Shown: one piece after another, positions 10,533 through 17,971 of the stretch
Layout: the number at the start of each line of letters is the position of its first letter
Numbering within the stretch: position 1 is the stretch's first letter
From: Herbaspirillum autotrophicum
GTDB taxonomy: Bacteria; Pseudomonadota; Gammaproteobacteria; Burkholderiales; Burkholderiaceae_D
Direction: 5' to 3'
DNA length: 64,000 nt
NCBI RefSeq assembly: GCF_001189915.1
Contig: NZ_LFLS01000027.1
Coordinates: 20,801-84,800 of the forward strand
Position numbers and translations under genes: made by a program
The notes under the pieces: generated by a model
Seen by the model: the letters and a program-made list of their open reading frames with translations, nothing else
Told to the model about the DNA's origin: nothing
Database searches by the model: none

Positions 10533-10555
10533 CGCGCCTTGTGTTAGCGCTACCA
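10518..10555. promoter_or_regulatory. Tandem LacI/GntR-type operators
   Basis: Two near-perfect 14-base palindromes centred on GC share the core TAGCGCTA. TGGTAGCGCTATCA spans 10518-10531 and TGTTAGCGCTACCA spans 10542-10555. Their centres are 24 bases apart. The first overlaps the -10 box and the second lies around or just after the expected transcription start. The form fits LacI-family operators, and the nearby GntR-type repressor is the natural candidate ligand. Confidence 0.75.
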
Positions 10556-10834
10556 TCGCATTCAACATGTCGCAACGGGTACTTGAAACGTTGGCGCATC
10601 GACGCTGGAGCCTGACCGCTGACACTGCGCAAGACAGTGGGCACGACGGGTTTGCAAGCCGGCATGGTCCGATTACCGTTCGTCTGAGGCATGAAATCCA
10701 GGTGGAATACATGTTCGGCGGCGTAATAACGTCCGCTGTATTTCCCGTGTGCAATCAAGGTTGTCATCGTGCGCCGCTGCGTATGCCCGCGGCATGAACC
10801 TGACAGCCGGCACCTCAACACCTTGGAGACATTC
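10556..10834 (+). other. Long 5' leader before the gluconate/idonate transporter gene
   Basis: About 280 bases separate the second operator from the transporter ATG. A 76-codon frame (10567-10797) runs through it but has no ribosome-binding site or recognisable family, so I do not call it a gene. No known riboswitch is recognised. The upstream stretch 10356-10502 holds no gene either and would contain the arfB promoter on the other strand. Confidence 0.4.
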
Positions 10835-12187
10835 ATGCTGGGCCTGAGTCACGAAGCAACCCTGTTGTTAAACGCAGTCATTGCCATTGTCGCGTTGATC
10901 CTGATGATCACGCGTTTCCGCATCCATCCTTTCATCGCCCTGACCATCACTTCCGGCTTGCTCGGTCTGATTTCCGGCATGCCTTTGCCGAAGATCGTCA
11001 AATCCTTCCAGGATGGCTTTGGCGGCGTGCTCGGTTTTGTCGGCATCGTCCTCGGACTGGGCACCATGCTCGGCAAGATGATGGCCGAATCCGGCGGCGC
11101 CGATCAAATCGCACAGACGCTGGTGCGCGCCTTCGGCAAGCAGCGTGTGCATTGGGCCATGATGATCGGCGCTTTTCTGGTCGGCATCCCGCTGTTCTTT
11201 GAAATCGGTTTCGTGTTGCTGATTCCGCTGGTCTTCATCGTGTCCCGCCGTTCCGGCGTACCGCTGTTCAAGATCGGCATGCCGATGCTGGCCAGCTTGT
11301 CGGTGATGCACGGTCTGGTGCCGCCGCATCCGGGGCCGTTGCTGGCGATCGGCATTTTCGGTGCCGATATCGGCAAGACAATCTTGTATGGCCTGATCGT
11401 CGGTTTGCCAACGGTCATCATTGCCGGTCCGATGTTCGGCTCTTTCATTTCAAAGTATGTTGATATCAAGCCATCGGAAGAATTGATGGCGCAACTGGCG
11501 CGCGAGCCGGAAACCAAGAACTTGCCGGGCTTCGGCATCACGCTGGTTACCGTGCTGCTGCCGGTATTCCTGATGCTGCTCAAGACCTTCGTCGATGTGG
11601 CACTGCCGGAAGGCAGCGCCATGCGCGACCTGATGGATTTCATCGGCAATCCTATCGTGGCCTTGCTGGCAGCGTTGCTGTTGTCGCTGTATACCTTTGG
11701 TACGGCGCGCGGTTTTTCCCGCCAACAGGTATTGAAATTCGTCGACCAGAGCCTGGCGCCGACGGCTGCCATCGTGCTGATCATCGGCGCCGGCGGCGGC
11801 TTCAAGCAAATGCTGGTCAATAGTGGGGTCGGTACTGCCATCGGTGAAATTGCCGTGCATGCGCAAATTTCTCCGCTGTTGCTGGCCTGGTTCGTGGCCG
11901 GCGTGATTCGTGTCGCCACCGGTTCAGCCACCGTTGCCACCATCACCGGCGCCGGTATCGTGGCGCCGCTGGTGGGCATGATTCCCGGTACCAATCGCGA
12001 ATTGCTGGTGCTGGCGACCGGCGCCGGTTCGCTGATCTTGTCGCACGTCAACGACGCCGGTTTCTGGCTGGTCAAGGAATACTTCAACATGAGCGTCGGT
12101 GAAACCTTCAAAACCTGGACCGTGATGGAAACGATTATTTCAGTTGTTGCTATCATCTTCATCATGTTGCTTAATCTGGTGGTCTGA
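10835..12187 (+). CDS. gntP: GntP-family gluconate/idonate:H+ symporter
   Basis: A 450-residue inner-membrane permease of the GntP family, which takes up gluconate, L-idonate or 5-ketogluconate with protons. About twelve hydrophobic segments are visible. Family motifs include GFGGVLGFVGIVLGLGTMLG, IPLFFEIGFVLLIPL and HGLVPPHPGPLLA. The ATG at 10835 was chosen because GGAG lies 6 bases upstream and it opens directly into the first membrane helix. It is the first gene of a four-gene operon with a kinase and two dehydrogenases of L-idonate breakdown, so idonate (IdnT role) is as likely a substrate as gluconate. Confidence 0.9.
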   Translation: MLGLSHEATLLLNAVIAIVALILMITRFRIHPFIALTITSGLLGLISGMPLPKIVKSFQDGFGGVLGFVGIVLGLGTMLGKMMAESGGADQIAQTLVRAFGKQRVHWAMMIGAFLVGIPLFFEIGFVLLIPLVFIVSRRSGVPLFKIGMPMLASLSVMHGLVPPHPGPLLAIGIFGADIGKTILYGLIVGLPTVIIAGPMFGSFISKYVDIKPSEELMAQLAREPETKNLPGFGITLVTVLLPVFLMLLKTFVDVALPEGSAMRDLMDFIGNPIVALLAALLLSLYTFGTARGFSRQQVLKFVDQSLAPTAAIVLIIGAGGGFKQMLVNSGVGTAIGEIAVHAQISPLLLAWFVAGVIRVATGSATVATITGAGIVAPLVGMIPGTNRELLVLATGAGSLILSHVNDAGFWLVKEYFNMSVGETFKTWTVMETIISVVAIIFIMLLNLVV

Positions 12188-12216
12188 CCGATCCGAACCA
12201 CCGTCCGGGAGTACCA

Positions 12217-13767
12217 ATGAAGAACAACCTCATGCTTGGCGTCGATATCGGCACCACCAGTACCAAAACCGTGGCCTTCACGCTGGATGGCCGGGTGGTG
12301 GCCCAGCATGCGGTTGAATACCCGTTGTTGTGCACTGCACCGGGCATGGCCGAGCAAGACCCGCAGCAGATTTATCAGGCGGTGCTGACATCGATTGCGC
12401 AAGCGTTGCAGGCGGTGCGGGCCAAGGGCAATCACGATGGCGTCGCGCTGGTGTCATTCAGTGCGGCCATGCACAGCGTGATCGCCATCGGCCAGGATCA
12501 GCAGCCGCTGACCAACAGCATCACCTGGGCCGATAACCGTGCCAGCGTCTGGGCCGGACGCATCAAGACCGAACACGATGGCAACGCCATCTACCGCCGC
12601 ACCGGCACCCCGATCCATCCGATGTCGCCATTGTGCAAACTGATGTGGTTGCGCGAGGATCAGCCGCAATTGTTCGCGGCGACGGCGCGCTTCGCCGGCG
12701 TCAAGGAATATGTCTTTTTCCGCCTGTTCGGACAATGGCTGGTAGATTATTCGATTGCCTCTGCCACCGGTCTGTTCAACCTGCAACAACTGGCATGGGA
12801 CGAGGGCGCGCTGGCGCTGACCGGCGTTGTGCCTGCGCGGCTGTCGACACCGGTACCGACCACGCATCATCTGCAAGGACTGGATGCGGCGGTCGCGGCG
12901 CAACTCGGTTTGCCGGCCGACACGCCGTTTGTGATCGGTGCCAACGACGGCGTCTTGTCGAATCTCGGCGTCAACGCCATTCATCCGGGCCAGGTCGCGG
13001 TCACCATCGGCACCTCGGGCGCGATGCGCACGGTGATCGACAAGCCGGTGACCGATGCCTCGGGCCGCACTTTCTGTTATGCGCTGACGCCTGATCATTG
13101 GGTGGTCGGCGGGCCGGTCAATAACGGCGGCAATATTTTCCGCTGGGTGCGCGATGAACTGGCGACGGCGGAAGCAGAGACTGCCCGTCAAGCCGGTATC
13201 GATCCTTACGATGCGCTAACACGCATCGCCGAACAGGTGACGCCGGGCGCCGAAGGCTTGCTGTTCCATCCGTTCATGGCCGGCGAACGGGCACCGTTGT
13301 GGAATGCCGATTTGCGTGGCTCGTTCTTCGGCCTGGCCTTGCATCATCGCAAGGAACACATGATCCGCGCCGCGCTGGAAGGCGTGATCTTCAATCTCTA
13401 CAGCATCTTGCCGGCGGTCGAAGACCTGATCGGACCGACCAGACGCATGATGGCGACCGGCGGCTTTGCGCGTTCGGCCTTGTGGCGGCAAATGATGGCC
13501 GATATTTTCAATCGCGAAGTGGTGGTGCCGGAAAGCGTTGAATCATCGTGCCTGGGCGCGGCCGTACTCGGTTTGTATGCGCTGGGTCTGGTACCGTCGC
13601 TGGATGTGATTTCAGACATGGTCGGCTCCACCAACCGGCATGTGCCGATTGCCACCAATGTCGCGATCTATGAACGGTTGCGGCCGATCTTCATGGCGCT
13701 GCCGGGCAAACTGGAACAGGAATATCTGGCATTGGCGGCATTTCAGCGGGACGCGCCGACACCTTGA
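12217..13767 (+). CDS. gntK: FGGY-family gluconokinase
   Basis: A 516-residue sugar kinase of the FGGY/actin-like ATPase fold, expected to phosphorylate D-gluconate to 6-phosphogluconate. The first phosphate loop is GVDIGTTSTKTV at residues about 8-19. GTSGAMRTV and ATGGFARSALWRQMMADIF form the second nucleotide-binding region, and the C-terminal ESSCLGAA motif is typical. It is the FGGY type, not the short P-loop E. coli GntK type. It starts 29 bases after the transporter stop within the same operon. The substrate is inferred from its neighbours and from resemblance to bacterial FGGY gluconokinases. Confidence 0.88.
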   Translation: MKNNLMLGVDIGTTSTKTVAFTLDGRVVAQHAVEYPLLCTAPGMAEQDPQQIYQAVLTSIAQALQAVRAKGNHDGVALVSFSAAMHSVIAIGQDQQPLTNSITWADNRASVWAGRIKTEHDGNAIYRRTGTPIHPMSPLCKLMWLREDQPQLFAATARFAGVKEYVFFRLFGQWLVDYSIASATGLFNLQQLAWDEGALALTGVVPARLSTPVPTTHHLQGLDAAVAAQLGLPADTPFVIGANDGVLSNLGVNAIHPGQVAVTIGTSGAMRTVIDKPVTDASGRTFCYALTPDHWVVGGPVNNGGNIFRWVRDELATAEAETARQAGIDPYDALTRIAEQVTPGAEGLLFHPFMAGERAPLWNADLRGSFFGLALHHRKEHMIRAALEGVIFNLYSILPAVEDLIGPTRRMMATGGFARSALWRQMMADIFNREVVVPESVESSCLGAAVLGLYALGLVPSLDVISDMVGSTNRHVPIATNVAIYERLRPIFMALPGKLEQEYLALAAFQRDAPTP

Positions 13768-13852
13768 GTTGCACGTAGTTATTCACCGTATTCACCGTAA
13801 TCTGCCGTTCGGGATGACTGAGCGGTGCAGAAGAAATCCACCAGGAGACGCA

Positions 13853-14638
13853 ATGACAACGACATTACCATCGGGTTTGCAACAATTTTCTCTGAGCGGC
13901 AAGCTGGCGCTGATCACCGGTTCCAGCGGCGGCATCGGTCTGGCGCTGGCGCGCGGACTGGCCGCTGCCGGTGCCGCCATCGTCCTCAACGGCCGGGATG
14001 CGATCAAGCTGGCCGGCGTTGCCGCTACCCTGCGTGAAGAAGGCTATACCATCCACGAAGCCTGCTTTGACGCTACCTCATCGGCATCGGTCGATACCGC
14101 CGTGGCGCGTATCGAAAATGAAATCGGTGCGATTGATATCCTGTTCAACAATGCCGGCATTCAACGCCGCGGCCCGCTGGAAAATTTCACCGACAGCGAC
14201 TGGCACGATCTGATTTCGACCAATCTGAACAGCGTGTTCTTTACCGCCCGTGCCGTGGCGCAACGCATGATTCCGCGTGGCCGCGGCAAGATCATCAATG
14301 TCTGTTCGGTGCAGAGCGAACTCGGACGTCCCAACATTGCGCCGTACACCGCGACCAAGGGCGCCGTCAAAATGTTCACCAAGGGCATGGCGATTGACTG
14401 GGGCAAATACGGTTTGCAAGTCAACGGCCTTGGCCCCGGTTATTTCAAGACCGATATGAATATGGCGCTGGTGGCCGATGAGAAATTCACCGAGTGGCTG
14501 GTGGGACGCACCCCTTCACGGCGCTGGGGCGATGTCGAAGATCTGGTCGGTGCTGCGATCTTCTTGTCCAGCGACGCCTCGCGTTTCGTCAACGGTCACA
14601 TTCTGTATGTCGATGGCGGCGTGACTGCCACGCTGTGA
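13853..14638 (+). CDS. idnO: Gluconate 5-dehydrogenase (5-ketogluconate reductase), SDR family
   Basis: A 261-residue short-chain dehydrogenase that would interconvert 5-keto-D-gluconate and D-gluconate with NAD(P)H. The Rossmann motif TGSSGGIG lies at about residues 22-29 and NNAG near 103. The catalytic Ser is in NVCSVQSELG, and the Tyr-Lys pair is in YTATKGAVK. It ends with the family's YVDGGVTATL. The ATG at 13853 has AGGAG 5 bases upstream. It lies between the kinase and idonate dehydrogenase genes, which fixes the likely role; without that context 2-deoxygluconate dehydrogenase would be an alternative. Confidence 0.88.
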   Translation: MTTTLPSGLQQFSLSGKLALITGSSGGIGLALARGLAAAGAAIVLNGRDAIKLAGVAATLREEGYTIHEACFDATSSASVDTAVARIENEIGAIDILFNNAGIQRRGPLENFTDSDWHDLISTNLNSVFFTARAVAQRMIPRGRGKIINVCSVQSELGRPNIAPYTATKGAVKMFTKGMAIDWGKYGLQVNGLGPGYFKTDMNMALVADEKFTEWLVGRTPSRRWGDVEDLVGAAIFLSSDASRFVNGHILYVDGGVTATL

Positions 14639-14670
14639 TATGCCGCTTGCCTGCATATCACTGAACTGAG

Positions 14671-14697
14671 CGAACCGAACGAACCGAACGAACCGAG
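14671..14697. repeat. Three tandem 9-base repeats between idnO and idnD
   Basis: The unit CGAACCGAA is present at 14671-14679 and 14680-14688, with a third copy ending in G at 14689-14697. It sits in the 80-base gap of the operon, 21 bases before the idnD start and upstream of its AGGAG-type site. Copy number could change by slippage. Confidence 0.75.
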
Positions 14698-14718
14698 CCG
14701 AACCCACAGGAGAAACAC

Positions 14719-15756
14719 ATGCAACAAGGAATTGTCATTCACGCGCCGCACGATTTGCGCGTTCAGGAATTGGAAACCGGCACCTTGCAGCCGCAGCAAC
14801 TGAAAGTCAAAGTCAAGGCCGGCGGCATTTGCGGGTCCGATCTGCACTACTATCATCACGGCGGTTTCGGCACGGTGCGCATCAAGGAACCGATGGTGCT
14901 GGGCCACGAAGTTTCCGGCGTGATTGCCGAAGCCGGCAGCGGCATTACCGACATCGCGCCCGGTACCAGGATTTCGATCAGCCCGAGTTTGCCGTGCGGC
15001 AGTTGCAAGTACTGTCAGGAAGGCAAACAGAATCACTGTCTGGATATGCGCTTTTACGGCAGCGCCATGCGCATGCCGCACGTACAAGGCGCGTTCCGTC
15101 AGGAAATCGTGATCGAGCGTTCGCAGGCGCACGTGGTGGCCGATCATGTGAGCGATGGCGAAGCAGCGATGGCCGAGCCGTTGTCGGTGGCCTTGCACGC
15201 GGTGCGTCGCGCCGGCCCCTTGTTTGGCAAGCGGGTGCTGGTCACCGGTTGCGGTCCTATCGGTGCACTGACGGTAATCGCCGCCCGCCGTGCCGGTGCC
15301 TTGCAGATCGTGGTGACCGATGTCGCCAAAATGCCGCTGGAAAGTGCACTCAAGGTCGGCGCCGATCAGGCGATTGATGTCAGCGCCGATCCGCAGGCAC
15401 TGCAGTCTTTTACCAAAGACAAGGGCAGCTTCGACGTACTGTTTGAAGTCAGCGGCAATGAACAGGCGTTGCGCGGCGCGCTCGATACCTTGCGTCCCGG
15501 TGCCGTGATCGTGCAAGTTGGTCTCGGCGGCGACATCAACTTCCCGGCCAACCTGCTGGTCGGCAAGGAACTCGAATGGCGCGGCGCCTTCCGCTTCCAT
15601 GAGGAATTCGCAATCGCCGTGGAGTTGATGAACAAACGCCTGGTCGACGTCAAGCCGCTGATCTCCGCAACCTATCCGTTCGAACAATCGGTCGACGCGT
15701 TCAATATCGCCGGTGACCGTTCGAAGATGATGAAGGTGCAGCTCAGCTTCAATTGA
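14719..15756 (+). CDS. idnD: L-idonate 5-dehydrogenase, zinc-dependent
   Basis: A 345-residue medium-chain dehydrogenase that oxidises L-idonate to 5-ketogluconate. The catalytic zinc ligands are visible: Cys in GGICGSDLHYYHHGG and HE in VLGHEVSG. The structural zinc lobe has four cysteines in CGSCKYCQEGKQNHC. The NAD-binding fold has TGCGPIGALT near residue 175. AGGAG precedes the ATG. It is the last gene of the operon; with idnO and gntK it completes the route from L-idonate to 6-phosphogluconate. The sequence suits L-idonate dehydrogenase better than sorbitol or threonine dehydrogenase, but the substrate rests on context. Confidence 0.9.
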   Translation: MQQGIVIHAPHDLRVQELETGTLQPQQLKVKVKAGGICGSDLHYYHHGGFGTVRIKEPMVLGHEVSGVIAEAGSGITDIAPGTRISISPSLPCGSCKYCQEGKQNHCLDMRFYGSAMRMPHVQGAFRQEIVIERSQAHVVADHVSDGEAAMAEPLSVALHAVRRAGPLFGKRVLVTGCGPIGALTVIAARRAGALQIVVTDVAKMPLESALKVGADQAIDVSADPQALQSFTKDKGSFDVLFEVSGNEQALRGALDTLRPGAVIVQVGLGGDINFPANLLVGKELEWRGAFRFHEEFAIAVELMNKRLVDVKPLISATYPFEQSVDAFNIAGDRSKMMKVQLSFN

Positions 15757-15778
15757 AGGTCAGTTGAACCGGATTGGC

Positions 15779-15816
15779 AACAACGGGGCGGGCCGTCATG
15801 GCACCGCCCCGTTGTT
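15779..15816. terminator. Hairpin between convergent idnD and rha-like genes
   Basis: Perfect 13-base arms AACAACGGGGCGG (15779-15791) and its complement (15804-15816) enclose a loop that can itself pair GCC with GGC. No run of T follows on either strand, so it may act as a bidirectional or weak terminator. The right arm overlaps the TGA of the rha-like gene by one base. Confidence 0.55.
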
Positions 15817-16208
15817 CACTGGCTGTCGCGCCGGGGGGAGTTGCCACGCGGCTGCCGGTTCAGAATGGTCTGTTCAATCTGACTGAACTGCTCCACATAC
15901 GTCAGCATGAACGGGCGCGTGGTCTTGCTGGCGAATGCCACGCCCAGCAGCATGAAACCTTCGAACGTCATGCGATAGGCGCGCGCTCTGGCATCGCGTT
16001 TGCCATCGCTCCTGAATGCCGGTGCGATTTGCAGGAAGTGCGGGTCATGCCAGCGCGACGGCAATTCCATCTGTACCAGATCGATACCGAGCAATATCTT
16101 GCTGTGCGGCTTGCCGAAAAAACGTGCGACCTGCTGGCTGGTGGTCACTGCCTTGCCATCGGCGATGGATACCAGACCGTCGTTGTGTTGCGAAGAACCT
16201 GAATGCAT
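15816..16208 (-). CDS. Rha-like phage regulatory protein
   Basis: A 130-residue protein with the layout of the Rha family of phage regulatory proteins: VTTSQQVARFFGKPHSKIL, then a region leading to YRMTFEGFMLLGVAF and a terminal helix TYVEQFSQIEQ. Rha proteins occur in lambdoid and P22-like phages and interfere with phage growth in some host backgrounds; their biochemistry is poorly known. The ATG at 16208 is preferred over 16223 and the longer frame because GGGAG lies 5 bases upstream. It is divergent from the S24 repressor gene, so the pair looks like a phage control region without the rest of the phage. Confidence 0.75.
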   Translation of the reverse strand: MHSGSSQHNDGLVSIADGKAVTTSQQVARFFGKPHSKILLGIDLVQMELPSRWHDPHFLQIAPAFRSDGKRDARARAYRMTFEGFMLLGVAFASKTTRPFMLTYVEQFSQIEQTILNRQPRGNSPRRDSQ

Positions 16209-16687
16209 CAATACTCCCGTCATTGAAGGATGAAGCGTGAAAGACAACGCCGGCCATGACCGGACATGGGCTGCTTCGGGCATGCCATCCGGTTGCCTTG
16301 CCGGCAAAATGATTCCGGCCGCAATGTGCCGGTCCACGCACCGCGAGACTCGCAATCAATCGATATTTAAGTAGAAAAATAGCGATATTTGTCCATGTGA
16401 ATAGACGATACGAAGTGTTTTGGCGGCTTGGAAGAGGGGGCGAAGTCATGTTGCAAACGACTTGCGCAATGCCTGCCATACCTGGCGATATTGCTGTAAC
16501 AGTGAATTGGCCCGGTTAACACCGAATGATTGAAGCGTCGGCGCTAAAGTCAATTCCGAACAGGTAATATTTTGTTTCCTTGTGGAAACTTAAGTGTATT
16601 TATCTTCCTGTGATGAGTCTATTTTGATATTCAAATCGATTTGTTGATTCCTATACAAAAAACAAATCATTTGTTAGATTCTTGCTC
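16209..16687. other. Divergent control region between rha-like and S24 repressor genes
   Basis: This 479-base gene-free stretch becomes clearly AT-rich towards the right. It must contain the promoters of both phage-type genes. Apart from the two palindromes listed separately I see short AT-rich motifs such as AAATA with TATTT around 16378 but no complete promoter that I would defend. Confidence 0.5.
16632..16675. promoter_or_regulatory. Two operator-like palindromes upstream of the S24 repressor
   Basis: CAAATCGATTTG (16632-16643) is a perfect 12-base palindrome. AACAAAT-C-ATTTGTT (16661-16675) is a perfect 15-base palindrome with one central base. Both contain the half-site CAAAT, and they lie 13-56 bases before the repressor ATG. 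This is what one expects for autoregulation by a CI-like repressor, but binding is inference. Confidence 0.6.
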
Positions 16688-17407
16688 ATGAGCACTTTCC
16701 CGGAACGCATCCGTATCATCCTGTCCGAAATGGAAGGGCCGCAACACGGCAAGCAAAGCAGGCTGGCGCAAATCGCCGGTTGCACGCGTGGTTTGGTCAA
16801 TCAATGGAAGATCGGGATTCATGAAACCATGGGCTACGCCTATGCCAAAAACATAGAGAAGGCGCTCGGTTACAGTGTGTCGTGGGTTCTCGATGGCACC
16901 GGCGCCAAGCAAACCGGCATCGGCGCCACGCGCTATTTTGTCTCGGAGGAAGCCAGCGGTGTCGGTGAGTTCACGGTCTCGGATCATGAACTGGTGCCGG
17001 TCAAGACCGGCGTGCTGAACCTGAAAGCCGGCAGCGAAAAATTCAACGTGGTGCCGATAGATAATGACGATTTGCCGTTCGTGGTACGGCGGCACTGGAT
17101 CAACACGCACGGCTACGTGCTCAAGCGCCTGATTGCCATCAAGGTCAGCGACGACAGCATGGAACCGGCGTTGTACGAGGGCGATACCATCATCATCAAT
17201 ACCGCCGACCGGCAGTTTCTCGACGGCGTCGCATTCGCCATCAACTACGAAGGCCAGCTCAGCCTCAAGCGCATGATGCGCGACGGCGGCGAATGGTGGC
17301 TGGCGTCGGATCATCCCGATCAGCGCCGTTTTCCGCGCAAGCTTTACCGGGTCGGTGATTGCAATCCGATTGGACGGATTGTCTGCAAGCAGAGTGCGCA
17401 GATTTGA
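16688..17407 (+). CDS. Phage CI-like repressor with S24 (LexA-type) peptidase domain
   Basis: A 239-residue repressor. Residues about 5-65 form a helix-turn-helix domain (QSRLAQIAGCTRGLVNQW). The C-terminal half is an S24 peptidase-like domain with the catalytic Ser in VSDDSMEPAL and the Lys in LSLKRMM, the Ser-Lys dyad used for RecA-stimulated self-cleavage in CI and LexA. It is therefore likely SOS-inducible. The ATG at 16688 is used; a TTG two codons earlier is also in frame and neither has a clear ribosome-binding site. It is divergent from the rha-like gene and convergent with the ATPase/nuclease pair, 45 bases away. Confidence 0.85.
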   Translation: MSTFPERIRIILSEMEGPQHGKQSRLAQIAGCTRGLVNQWKIGIHETMGYAYAKNIEKALGYSVSWVLDGTGAKQTGIGATRYFVSEEASGVGEFTVSDHELVPVKTGVLNLKAGSEKFNVVPIDNDDLPFVVRRHWINTHGYVLKRLIAIKVSDDSMEPALYEGDTIIINTADRQFLDGVAFAINYEGQLSLKRMMRDGGEWWLASDHPDQRRFPRKLYRVGDCNPIGRIVCKQSAQI

Positions 17408-17452
17408 TTGTCATTCTGAGCACGGTTTAATCGAGGTGGTTTGATGCAATGA

Positions 17453-17971
17453 TCAAATAACGGTCCAATTCATTGTCGGATGTAATGAATTCTGGTCGAC
17501 GACTGCAGGATGAGGATCGATTGCTTTTAGCAAGGTTCTTAGTTTGAGTATGAGATGCGCTGGTTCAATTGCTCTCGGCCGCAATTTTGAGTGTTTCGCT
17601 GGTTGCTCTAAATGACATACGATGCGTACTTTGTTCGCGTGAATTAGTTTTTTTGCGCAAGACTTTTCGTCTGGGTCGACTGCTGAACATTTGGCGCTGA
17701 CAAGTCCGGCCAGAGTATCTCTGACTTTGATAGCTACTTCGTCACCTAAATCAATTGTCTTGGTTCTTGCATGCTGTCGAAAGTCTTTAATTTCGATCAG
17801 CCAAGCGGTATTCCCCTCTGCAAAGACTATGTCAACGGCTTTGCTGGAGCCACAAATTTTCTGGGCTTGATTTCTATAGTGCGACCAATCGTCATACTTG
17901 CTGGATATGCTGTCGGCAGGAAAGGTAAATGTGAGATTTCCTTCGACCAAGGTTGATTGGATAACTGACAT
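17453..17971 (-). CDS. Small PD-(D/E)XK-like nuclease paired with the ATPase
   Basis: A 172-residue protein I cannot assign to a named family. Residues 44-65 read like a PD-(D/E)XK nuclease core: KAVDIVFAEG followed by WLIEIKDFR, giving Asp47, Glu60 and Lys62 with a D-X12-E-X-K spacing. The C-terminal half is Lys/His/Arg-rich. Its ATG overlaps the TAA of the upstream ATPase gene by one base (TAATG), so the two are translationally coupled and probably work together. The base composition is much AT-richer than the flanking housekeeping genes, suggesting horizontal transfer. A nuclease effector of a defence module is the best guess. No catalytic proof exists. Confidence 0.65.
   Translation of the reverse strand: MSVIQSTLVEGNLTFTFPADSISSKYDDWSHYRNQAQKICGSSKAVDIVFAEGNTAWLIEIKDFRQHARTKTIDLGDEVAIKVRDTLAGLVSAKCSAVDPDEKSCAKKLIHANKVRIVCHLEQPAKHSKLRPRAIEPAHLILKLRTLLKAIDPHPAVVDQNSLHPTMNWTVI

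Noticed and set aside
10567..10797. 76-codon frame in the leader of the gluconate/idonate operon
   Set aside because: No ribosome-binding site, unusual composition and no recognised family; kept only as a note on the leader.
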